Of a stretch of 64,000 bases of DNA, positions 55,376-64,000 are shown piece by piece. A program made the position numbers and the translations under genes. The stretch lies in assembly GCA_036898135.1 (NCBI GenBank), contig CM072526.1, forward strand, positions 5,379,224-5,443,223, given 5' to 3'. How positions within the stretch are numbered: the first letter of the stretch is position 1; each line of letters begins with the position of its first letter. This stretch comes from Oncomelania hupensis. Taxonomy: Eukaryota; Mollusca; Gastropoda; Littorinimorpha; Pomatiopsidae. The notes beneath the pieces are model-generated. The model saw only the letters and a program-made list of their open reading frames with translations, was not told the origin of the DNA and searched no databases.

Positions 55376-55445
55376 CACCAACCACCCCCACCACCCCCCA
55401 CCCCACTCCACCCCACCCCACCCCACCCTACCCCCACTCCCCACG
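55376..55445 (-). promoter_or_regulatory. G-rich tract with quadruplex potential
   Basis: The minus strand has many consecutive runs of three to six G separated by one to four bases (GGGGTGGGGTGGGG and similar). This far exceeds the four-run pattern for G-quadruplexes. It lies about 260 bases upstream of the start codon at 55701. Confidence 0.8.
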
Positions 55446-55649
55446 AAATAAAGAGATGCAGATGGTGTTGGAACTGGAAGTTTGTATAACAAGTTAGTAT
55501 CTCCCTTCTATGTCTCTGTCGACGTGCGCGTACAACCGGTTGCTTCCCTTTACATGCTTTGCGCTCCATAGAGCGTCGTCGGTCTAAAATAATTTTTTGG
55601 AAACTTCAAAACCCAGGGGAATTATGGGTAGGGAAATCCTTTTCTGAAA

Positions 55650-55656
55650 TGACGTC
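55650..55656 (+). promoter_or_regulatory. CRE-like site TGACGTC
   Basis: TGACGTC is seven of eight bases of the CREB/ATF palindrome, 45 bases before the ATG at 55701. Such sites are common in proximal promoters; function here is inferred. Confidence 0.4.
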
Positions 55657-55700
55657 GGCAGGACTCTTCCCGATTGGTGCATGGCACACGCACACGCACA

Positions 55701-55884
55701 ATGGCGTCACAAGAAGATTGGTTAGATCTGAATTCGTCTAATTTGACCTCGCAAGCTGCTGGAAAACAATGCAATTTGAATTTGCTTTCAAAAATCAAAA
55801 GAGAGCGAGACCACAACAAAGTACGAGCCAAGGCGACGCAGACACTCAAGGCCGACAGAACAAAAAGCACACAAACTACAAAAG
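55701..55884 (+). CDS. Probable first coding exon of an unrecognised gene
   Basis: The ATG at 55701 opens 61 codons: MASQEDWLDLNSSNLTSQ, then NLLSKIKRERDHNKVRAKAT and a K/T/Q-rich end. It stops at a good donor GTAGGT (55885), phase 1. Composition is coding-like (lysine- and arginine-rich, no simple repeat) and contrasts with the surrounding noncoding DNA. A G-rich tract, a CRE-like site and an overlapping short upstream ORF (ATG at 55681) precede it. I found no second exon in the window; the plus-strand sequence after it is minisatellite and transposon. I do not recognise the protein; the middle could form a basic helix. Confidence 0.55.
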
Positions 55885-56484
55885 GTAGGTACCTGTGACC
55901 ATACACAATAAAGTAGGCCTAACCACCATTGCAAAATAGGATTGATCATCACCATGATTGAATTTTTCCACCCCACCTTCCAATCGGTATGGAATAGAAC
56001 ATATTGATCATCATATCATTGACAGAACTTTAATGTGCATTATACAGTGTGATTCAAGCGATAAATGAACCATCACATCGAAGCGATCTGAGCAGGTGAA
56101 TCAATGACAATGGCGAACAATCGTTCACTGAGACTCACGATCGCCTGCACTGAGCTCACATAGTCTACATGTGTGCGTGTTTCTATAAATCCATCGTGTC
56201 GATAATTGAGCAAAGCCTTTGTTCACTACCAGAAATATGCAGTTCCTCTCCCAACTTTCGTTAAATTTCAGCCAGCACATCTTCGCGAGAAATGGCGACC
56301 ATGACTGCAACCGTAGCTAGTTATCAGTTACTTCCCTTGGTTTTTTATTTATTTTTTAATTTTATTTTATTTAGCTTATTGTCCCTTTTTCATAGGGAAA
56401 TTCTGGGCCGCCTCCCCTGGGGAAAGCGTAGTCGTAGCCTGTGGCGCGCCCAAACCCAACCTACCTAACATTAGTTGTGATTTT
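55885..56484. other. Possible intron start, no other feature
   Basis: Contains no repeat or coding signal apart from a T-rich stretch near 56338-56380. Confidence 0.45.
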
Positions 56485-57085
56485 GAAAAGTTTGAGTCAC
56501 GAAAGCCCACGTTATCTTGGTTTGAGTCACGAAAGTCCACTTTATCTTGATTTGAGTCACGAAAGTCCCCGTTATCGCGGTTTGAGTCACGAAAGTTCAC
56601 GTTATCTTGGTTTGAGTCACGAAATCCCACGTTATCTTGGTTTGAGTTACGAAAGTCCACGTTATCTTGGTTTGAGTCACGAAAGCCCACGTTATCTTGG
56701 TTTGAGTTACGAAAGCCTACGTTATCTTGGTTTGAGTCACGAAAGCCCACGTTATCTTGGTTTGAGTCACGAAAGCCCACGTTATCTTGGTTTGAGTCAC
56801 GAAAGTCCACGTTAACTTGGTTTGAGTCACGAAAGTCCACGTTATCTTGGTTTGAGTCACGAAAACCCACGTTATCTTGGTTTGAGTCACGAAATCCCAC
56901 TTTATCATGGTTTGAGCCACGAAAGCCCACGTTATGATGGTTTGAGCCAAAAAAGCCTACGTTATCATGGTTTGAGCCACGAAAACCTACGCTATCATGG
57001 TTTGAGCCAACGAAAGCCCACGTTATCATGGTTTGAGCCACAAAAGCCCACGTTATCATGGTTCGAGCCACGAAAGTCCACTTTA
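56485..57085. repeat. 30-bp minisatellite, open on both strands
   Basis: About 20 units of TTTGAGTCACGAAAGCCCAC plus GTTATCTTGG. The last units change to GAGCCA and ATCATGG. Because 30 is a multiple of three and the unit lacks stops in several frames, long peptide repeats appear (for example N-Q-D-N-V-G-F-R-D-S on the minus strand). Confidence 0.95.
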
Positions 57086-57439
57086 TTTTGTTTTAATGTA
57101 ATAACAATGCCGTTGTTAAGGTAAACCTGTATCCGAAGGTAAACGGAGCCTTGGAATTTTAAACAGTACAAAGGAATGCAACAGAGAAATTCTAACATTG
57201 AAAATTGAATAAAATGAGAAACAAATTAATTTTTTTTAAATAACCAAAATGTTAATTTCTATTTTAAAAAAACAAACAACAACAACAACAACAACAGCAA
57301 ACAAACAAACACAATACGATGCAAATGTTTTTATCTCTTTGTGTTTTGTAGGCTGACGAATAGCTTAGCTTCAAAAATGTTTTGTCTTGTGTTTGTCTGA
57401 ATTAGCATTCGTTTAGTTTTATGTCTCCATTTGTTTCTC
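57086..57439. other. Noncoding stretch
   Basis: AAC repeats lie at 57275-57312. Nothing else is seen. Confidence 0.5.
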
Positions 57440-57830
57440 CTTATTGTAGCATTACAAGACATGGAAACACCAGATCAATAAGTTACGTCAAGTCAACCAA
57501 TGTTATTGTAGCATAGCAAGACAGGGAAACATCAGACCAGTAAGTCAAGTTAAGTCAACCAATGTTATTGTAGCATTACAAGATAGGGAAACATCAGATC
57601 AATAAGTCAAATCAACCAATCTTATTGTAGCATTACAAGACAGGGAAACATCAGATCCATAAGTCATATCAAGTCAACCAATGTTATTGTAGCATTACAA
57701 GGCGGAGAAACATCAGATCAATAAGTCAACGTAAAGTCAATCAATCTTATTGTAGCATTACACAACAGAGAAACATCAGATCAATAAGTCAACGTCAAGT
57801 CAAGTCAAGTCAATCAATCTTTATTACCCT
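57440..57830. repeat. About 63-bp tandem array
   Basis: Six units of TTATTGTAGCATTACAAGAC, GGGAAACATCAGATCAATAA and GTCAAGTCAACCAATG. It ends in TCAAG units and an AATCTTTATTACCCTC block like the tail at 61120-61150 in reverse. Confidence 0.88.
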
Positions 57831-57984
57831 CAATGGACAATTCATACAGCACATTGCGTCTCAGCAAATAGAAAATGTTTTAACACAAATATTTATTTTT
57901 AAAAATACATCAAATCACGAGATAACTAGTACTATAACTGCATTTGTTCTAAAAGTGTATCTCATAATATCAACTATACTTTTA

Positions 57985-58225
<241 letters not shown>

Positions 58226-58906
58226 AGTGAGATTCAGGCTAGGAGTAAAGGAATGGAATTGTAACAAATACAGAAACAACACAAACAGGAGCATAAAACT
58301 ATGTCAGCTGGCAGTGAGGAAGTGTAGGATGAAATCCACTTCATCTTCGCCTGCCAGCATTAGGAAAATAATATCAGACAAGCCGTTATCTCAGCAGGCT
58401 ACAGCTGAAGCCGCAATGGGCTACAATCAACGATTTTAAGCGTTTAATGGAACCTGTCAGTGTACAAGTATTTGCACATTCTATTGTTTCTTGATTGAAA
58501 TACAGACAGGAAAGTACATTTTTAAACTAACACCAAGTGATAAGAAAAAATATGAAGAGAAGGGAGAAGAGATGATAAAAGGAAAAGAAGAAAAAAGAGA
58601 AAATGTAATGTGCGGTAATGTATTACATATTATTATACTTGTTAGTCGGCAGTGACCGTTTTTCTTTCATTTCACTGGTATTAAACATATATAGGTTTTT
58701 AATACGTTGTTTGCATTTATAGTTATATAGCCTTAATTAAATCTGAGCTCTCTCTCTCTCTCAAGCGATTTAATCTTACCTAAATATTATAGGTACCCTT
58801 CTGCTGTCCAATTAAGCTTACTTCTCTCTACACAAAGTATGACAGTATTAAGAAATCTAGCTCTGTATCTATGTTTTGCATTTAAGCGTTTGAGAGAAGT
58901 ATCTCA
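58226..58906. other. No gene recognised
   Basis: Plain AT-rich sequence with a short TC run near 58749-58762. Confidence 0.5.
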
Positions 58907-58913
58907 ATAAGAT

Positions 58914-60150
58914 CAAAGAAAGTACAGCTACGCAAAGAAGGTTCATCTCGGCGAAGGCCTATATAAAGTTACAAAACGTAGCCACTCGTAGCGCCCCCCA
59001 GCGATTCCCGTGATAAATGATTCCAAGGGCGATAATTTGTTCTTAGCGCTATGTAAACAAACCGCTTCAGTAGATTATGTTCCGGACACTCGCTTGCTTA
59101 AATTAACAAGCGATTCTGCTTTTTTTTTTGAAAGTAAGTTAATAAGTGTCTTGTTTTAATAATGTAAATACAGCTTGCCAACAAGTTGCTTGAATTATGC
59201 ATTCAGCCGATTAAATTACCGTACCAATGCTGATGATTCAGTAGGCCTGTACTCGGCCTGTACTCATCCTAGATCCGTCAAAACTCAAACCCAAAAGTAA
59301 GCTTGAATACCGGTAATAGCTTTTCTGAACATTGCTTGATTTAGCATTTCCAGTTAATAACTGTGTTCCAATCTACTGTTTATCTCATTTACACTGCACT
59401 TCTGATTTTAATCGCTGCTAACCTACTGTTAGGCTCTCATCTTAAAATTATATTTACTGCTTTCCATCAACTGTGTAAATAGGCCTATAAATTATTAGGC
59501 CTACTGTTTATCATCATCATTTTCATCATCATCATCATTATGGTTTAATATAGGCTATCTCTATAATAGAACTGTAGTTGCAAAAGGAAATTTGATAGGT
59601 TAAGATAGACTAAAGAAAAAGAACAGACATGTGTGTGTATGTGTATATGTATATATTGCACAATGTTAATATTCTTCTGCCAAATTTAACTCTGAAATTT
59701 ACTCGCACAGGGATAGGCTTATATAAGCATGCTTGTTGCTTGTCCCTGCTGCTTGTGATGTATATATTTTATATGTATTCTGAAGAAATAAATAATATAT
59801 AAACCAACAGACATCAAGACTATAGAAGTAGAGAAATAAAGCAATGCAACAAGAAGAGTGAACAGTGAAGCTTTTAAAGAAAACACATTTAACAAAAAAA
59901 AAGCATTATTTTTTTTGCATGAATCATTACATTGGAAATTGCACCTAGATAAGACCAAAAAGTGCAACAATAAAAATAGTCAAATAAGAAATATTTGTAG
60001 TCATTTATAATATTAGATCTGTACATTGCAGCAGGCTGCATCAATTATGTTACTTTATTGTTATAAAAGCTGAAAAAAATAGCTTCAAACATTTGTGTTT
60101 CTTTTTCTGACATTTAATATGAATATTATAGCAACAAAAAGCAACAATGA

Positions 60151-60207
<57 letters not shown>

Positions 60208-61051
60208 AAGGAAACTTCAGCAATTATCATTTTTGTAAAGCACTGTCATCTCAATAAATGTATGTTTAAAATAATGAAAAGGGTAAGAATGTTAGGTTTT
60301 TATAATCAAATCTGTTGTTTACTTTTTGTTTAGCAAGATTAAGACATACCTACAAAGAAACAGAAGTTTTGCAAGACAAAACAAATACAATTAACCCTTT
60401 TCCTGTCTGCTTAAACCAAATGTAATGGAAAGGGAATACAGTCACACAGAAAATGGTATTTTACATTTGAAAGATTTAAAAAATCACATTTGGTATTTTT
60501 TCTGCATACATTTTACATGCAACAACAACAACAAAATCTGATAATACTAGACAATTAACTAGTAGCATTATACATTAAAAGGATAAGAATTAATAGTTTT
60601 TGCTCTTGGATTTTTATTCTTAGATGCATTTATGAAGAATTATTTGCTTAAAAATTACTTCTTTTTTTTAATAGTTTTTCTTTACAAGACATCTGTACAC
60701 GCCAAGTTCAACGAAATGGAATGTATTAAAATAAGAAAACTTACGAAGGAAATACTAAAACATCTTTGCTTTTCTCATTATAATGCTGATAAATGCATTA
60801 AGCAGCTTACTGCTGTTATTTTGTAGTTTAGTAACACTTATAAAAAAAAAAACACATTTCTTCATTCTTCTTTGATTTAAGCAAGCGAGTGTCCGGAACA
60901 TAATCTACTGAAGCGGTTTGTTTACATAGCGCTAAGAACAAATTATCGCCCTTGGAATCATTTATCACGGGAATCGCTGGGGGGCGCTCGCAACTTCCGT
61001 TTCGCAGTAAGAGTCGAAATGAACCTTCTTTGCGTAGCTGTACTTTCTTTG
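58914..61051. mobile_element. DNA transposon-like element with long terminal inverted repeats
   Basis: Both ends begin CAAAGAAAGTACAGCTACGC when read inward, and the match continues for about 185 bases (58914-59103 against 60870-61051). A diverged patch of about 45 bases lies inside each repeat. ATAAGAT flanks both sides (58907-58913 and 61052-61058), a 7-bp target duplication. The interior has no recognisable transposase; a 64-codon frame at 60632-60826 is not assignable. A 7-8 bp duplication fits hAT, P or related groups; the ends alone do not decide. Confidence 0.85.
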
Positions 61052-61119
61052 ATAAGATGTTATCTCATTGTTGTTATACCGATGTGGTTATTTTTGTAAT
61101 GTGCTTACCCCTTCATATG

Positions 61120-61170
61120 GGGCTATGACCTTATTGAATAAAATTCTTGATTCTTGATTCTTGATTCTTG

Positions 61171-61247
<77 letters not shown>
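61120..61247 (+). repeat. Retroelement-like tail (TTGATTC units) with TC repeat
   Basis: ATTGAATAAAATTCTTGATTC, then TTGATTC units (61146-61174), directly followed by a pure TC run (to 61247). This looks like a 3' tail that seeded a microsatellite. Confidence 0.65.
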
Positions 61248-61248
<1 letters not shown>

Positions 61249-61440
61249 CTTGCTAACATACCCACAACACACCTGCATAACAAATTTACAACAGATTTCC
61301 TTTCTTGGCATTCATTTGTCTCATGGATACATCAATACTGCTACAGCTTCTTTAAGTAGGCTATCGACCTATATAACAACGAAACTGCTAGAGCTGCTTT
61401 AAACTGCTCGAAGAAACTCCCGACTGCCGTGACCAAGATC
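61248..61440. other. No feature seen
   Basis: Ordinary sequence upstream of the candidate promoter. Confidence 0.4.
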
Positions 61441-61443
61441 GGC

Positions 61444-61547
61444 TTTATAAGCGCGCCTGCCAGCTGGTCCAAGGGGAGCTAATTTGTTCCTTGGCGTAAA
61501 GGGACGTAAGCCGTATTTGTGGCAGTGTTCATGCACCCTTCACAATG
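61444..61547 (+). promoter_or_regulatory. Candidate TATA promoter and one-codon first exon
   Basis: TTTATAAG at 61444-61451 lies in a GC-richer stretch. About 95 bases later CACAATGGTGAGT puts an ATG (61545-61547) directly before a consensus donor. First exons ending right after ATG are known for ribosomal protein and other highly expressed genes. No downstream exon is found in the window, so this is suggestive only. Confidence 0.35.
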
Positions 61548-62231
61548 GTGAGTTAGATCTTTGATTGGTTGCTTAGTTAATTGGTTGGTTTGTTGTTTGT
61601 TTCCATGTTGTTTATTTATTTTATTGGTATAGCTCGTTTATTTTATTTAATTTTGTTTGTTTCTTTCTTTTTTCCGTCCCCTCTCCCTCCCTCCCCCCCC
61701 CCATTCTCACCTCTCCGCCTTGTTTTTTTTTCTTTCTTTCTTGAAGTATAGAGATTCATGTTCGTGTTTCTTTACTTTGTAAAATTCTTTCTTTATTGAA
61801 GTATATAGAGATTCATGTTCGTGTTTCTTTACTTTGTTAAATACTTTCTTTCTTTCTTGAAGTATAGAGATTCATGTTCGTGTTTCTTTACTTTGATAAA
61901 TACTTTCTTTCTTTCTTGAAGTATAGAGATTCATGTTCGTGTTTCTTTACTTTGTAAAATTCTTTCTTTCTTGAAGTATATAGAGATTCATGTTCGTGTT
62001 TCTTTACTTTGTAAAATTCTTTCTTTCTTGAAGTATAGAGATTCATGTTCGTGTTTCTTTACTTTGTAAAATTCTTTCTTTCTTGAAGTATAGAGATTCA
62101 TGTTCGTGTTTCTTTACTTTGTAAAATACTTTCTTTCTTTCTTGAAGTATATAGAGATTCATGTTCGTGTTTCTTTACTTTGTTAAATACTTTCTTTCTT
62201 TCTTGAAGTATAGAGATTCATGTTCGTGTTT

Positions 62232-62737
62232 ATAAATACCTCACCACTGAAGCTGCCACCAAACTTGCTGTCTCCCTCATCCTGTCTCGCATCGACTATT
62301 GCAACTCCCTTCTTTCCGGCCTTCCCCGCTCCACCACTCTCCCTCTCCAACGCGTTCAAAACAATACTGCCCGCCTCGTCCTCAGAAAGAAGAAATCTGA
62401 CCACGTCACTCCCTTGCTCAAAGCCCTACACTGGCTTCCCATCTCCCAACGCATTCAATACAAGACCTTGTCTCTCTGCTACAAGTCCCTCAACAACTCC
62501 GCTCCTCTCTATCTCTCTGACTTACTTCACCCATACATTCCCTCTCGCTCTCTTCGCTCTGCCTCCGACCCTCTCCGCCTCCGCATTCCTCGCTCCAAAC
62601 TCAGCACGTTCGGGTCCCGCTCCTTCTCCGTCTACGGCCCATCCATCTGGAATACTCTTCCACTCTCTCTCCGTCAGAAACCCTCTCCCACCTCCTTCCA
62701 GTCTGCCCTCAAAACTTACCTTTTCAAGCAGTTCTAA
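62232..62737 (+). pseudogene. L2-like reverse transcriptase C-terminal fragment
   Basis: The frame ending at 62737 reads LSRIDYCNSLLSGLP, then LLKALHWLPISQRIQYKTLS, FSVYGPSIWNTLPLSLRQ and LKTYLFKQF. It parallels LSRLDYCNSLLAGLP and HWLPVKAR of LINE B but is a different family. No stop interrupts it from the truncation to the end. The catalytic part is missing. Confidence 0.85.
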
Positions 62738-62963
62738 CACTATGACCTCACTACGCACCCCATCGCCAGCTGTCTCTTGCATATAGTGTCTGGTCTGTTT
62801 GTGGTATGAGTATATTTGAGTGAATGTATTTTTTGCGTAATTGTTACATGTGTCATTGTCTAAAGCGTGCACATGCGTGCGTGAGTTGTGAGTGCGCGCT
62901 TAGAGTTATAATTATTATAAGATAAGCGCATTATAAATACAGTAATTATTATTATTATTATTA
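62232..62963 (+). mobile_element. 5'-truncated L2-like LINE inserted in the minisatellite
   Basis: TGTTT occurs before (62227-62231) and after (62964-62968), as expected for a short target duplication. The element has a reverse transcriptase C-terminus, a short 3' UTR (to GCGCATTATAAATACAG near 62930) and an ATT tail. It differs from LINE A/B in sequence and is C-rich. Confidence 0.88.
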
Positions 62964-63060
62964 TGTTTCTTTACTTTGTTAAATACTTTCTTTCTTTCTT
63001 GAAGTATAGAGATTCATGTTCGCGTTTCTTTACTTTGTAAAATACTTTCTTTCTGTCTTT

Positions 63061-63086
63061 CTGTCTTTCTTTTTTTTTCTCTCTCT

Positions 63087-63132
<46 letters not shown>

Positions 63133-63171
63133 AAATATACAGGTTCACGTTCGCGTTTCTTTACTATGGAA
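63061..63171. repeat. TC/CTTT repeats
   Basis: TC run at 63088-63130 after CTTTCTGT units. Confidence 0.9.
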
Positions 63172-63552
63172 TGATTTCATTGTTTGAAAGTTACGTAATG
63201 TTATAACCCTCTCTCTTGTTTATTAATTGATTGCTTAAAGTTACGTAATGGTATAACCCTCTCTCTCTTGTTTATTATTTGAGTGTTTAAAGTTACGTAA
63301 TGGTATAACCCTCTCGCTCTCTTGTTTATTTTTTGAGTGTTTAAAGTTACGTAATGTTATAACCCTCTCTCTTGTTTATTAATTGATTGCTTAAAGTTAC
63401 GTAGTGGTATAACCCTCTCCCTCTTGTTTATTATTTGATTGTTTAAAGTTACGTAATGGTATAACCATCTCTCTTGTTTATTAATTGATTGTTTAAACTT
63501 ACGTAATGATATAACCCTATTTCTTGTTTATTAATTGATTGTTTAAACTTAC
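63172..63552. repeat. About 56-bp tandem array
   Basis: Seven units of AAAGTTACGTAATGGTATAA, CCCTCTCTCTTGTTTATTAA and TTGATTGTTT. Confidence 0.93.
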
Positions 63553-63554
63553 TA

Positions 63555-63675
63555 CCCTATCTCTCTCTTTCTCTTTCTCTCTCTTTCTCTCTCTCCCTTT
63601 CTCTCTCTCTCTTTCTTTCTCTCTCTCTTTCTCTTTCTCTCTCTCTCTCTCTCTCTTTCTTTCTCTCTCTCTCTG
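63555..63675. repeat. CT/CTTT microsatellite
   Basis: Mixed CTTT and CT units on the plus strand; the frames in it are artefacts. Confidence 0.95.
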
Positions 63676-63737
63676 TGAGCAAAAACCAACAACAAGCAAA
63701 CGTCAACAAAGTAAATGCACCTTATTTAAACGATTGC

Positions 63738-64000
63738 CTATAAGTTGTTGTAAAAGGGCTAGCAGCTGGTCAGTCTCCTGTATTTAGCGGTCACTTGATA
63801 TAAGTTGTTGTAAAGGGGCTAGCAGCTGGTCAGTCTCCTGTATTTAGCGGTCACTTGATATAAGTTGTAAAAGGGCTAGCAGCTGGTCAGTCTCCTGTAT
63901 TTAGCGGTCACTTGATATAAGTTGTTGTAAAAGGGCTAGCAGCTGGTCAGTCTCCTGTATTTAGCGGTCACTTGATATAAGTTGTTGTAAAGGGGCTAGC
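63738..64000. repeat. 60-bp tandem array running off the window
   Basis: Units of TATAAGTTGTTGTAAAAGGG, CTAGCAGCTGGTCAGTCTCC and TGTATTTAGCGGTCACTTGA. More than four units, one with a 3-base deletion (TTG). The right end is cut by the window. Confidence 0.95.

Larger units (their letters stand above)
61735..63060. repeat. About 58-bp minisatellite, interrupted by a LINE
   Basis: Units of TTTCTTGAAGTATAGAGATT, CATGTTCGTGTTTCTTTACTTTG and a variable TAAAATTC joint, about nine copies to 62231 and more at 62964-63060. A LINE fragment (62232-62963) splits the array. Confidence 0.93.

Overview
The window is animal nuclear DNA: intron-rich, with long AT-rich introns full of triplet, tetranucleotide and dinucleotide repeats, and several retrotransposon families. 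I infer a lophotrochozoan, most likely a marine mollusc. The reasons are the L1CAM/neuroglian-type gene, the mix of L2/CR1-like, RTE-like and I-like LINEs, tRNA-derived SINEs and Ty3/gypsy elements, and the very abundant ATT/ATC/GATA microsatellites. Nothing in the sequence fixes the species.

Positions 1-27383 carry the 3' part of one plus-strand gene. I reconstruct eleven exons whose phases all match. They total 1674 coding bases, which is 557 residues plus a stop. The product is a cell-surface protein of the L1CAM/neuroglian family: the end of one immunoglobulin (Ig) domain, two complete Ig domains with cysteines, one Ig-like domain with no cysteine, a transmembrane helix, and a cytoplasmic tail with the ankyrin-binding motif of the family (FVGQY here). 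No fibronectin type III exons lie between the Ig exons and the membrane exon. The introns hold LINE fragments, a solo LTR, a SINE-like element nested in an I-like LINE, RTE copies, minisatellites and a decayed 1.2 kb tandem duplication. Positions 27384 to about 35930 hold the likely 3' UTR and noncoding DNA.

Positions 35936-44434 are a complete minus-strand LTR retrotransposon with 1.76 kb LTRs and a CCCAC target duplication. Its polyprotein has integrase before reverse transcriptase, the order known from Gmr1-type elements. By eye I count about eight substitutions between the LTRs, so the insertion is recent. Three local frame breaks suggest this copy is inactive or contains assembly indels.

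Positions 44435-55300 are mostly repeats: an RTE copy, a dispersed repeat related to one in intron 8, a 20-bp satellite, a SINE, an L2/CR1-like LINE, a pogo/Tigger-like remnant with a PCNA-binding motif, and a second solo LTR with the same kind of target duplication. At 55701 there is a likely first coding exon of an unrecognised gene. It follows a G-rich tract and a CRE-like site.

Positions 56400-64000 hold minisatellites, a 2.1 kb transposon-like element with long terminal inverted repeats, a possible TATA promoter with a one-codon first exon near 61545, an L2-like fragment inserted in a minisatellite, and a 60-bp tandem array that runs off the window.
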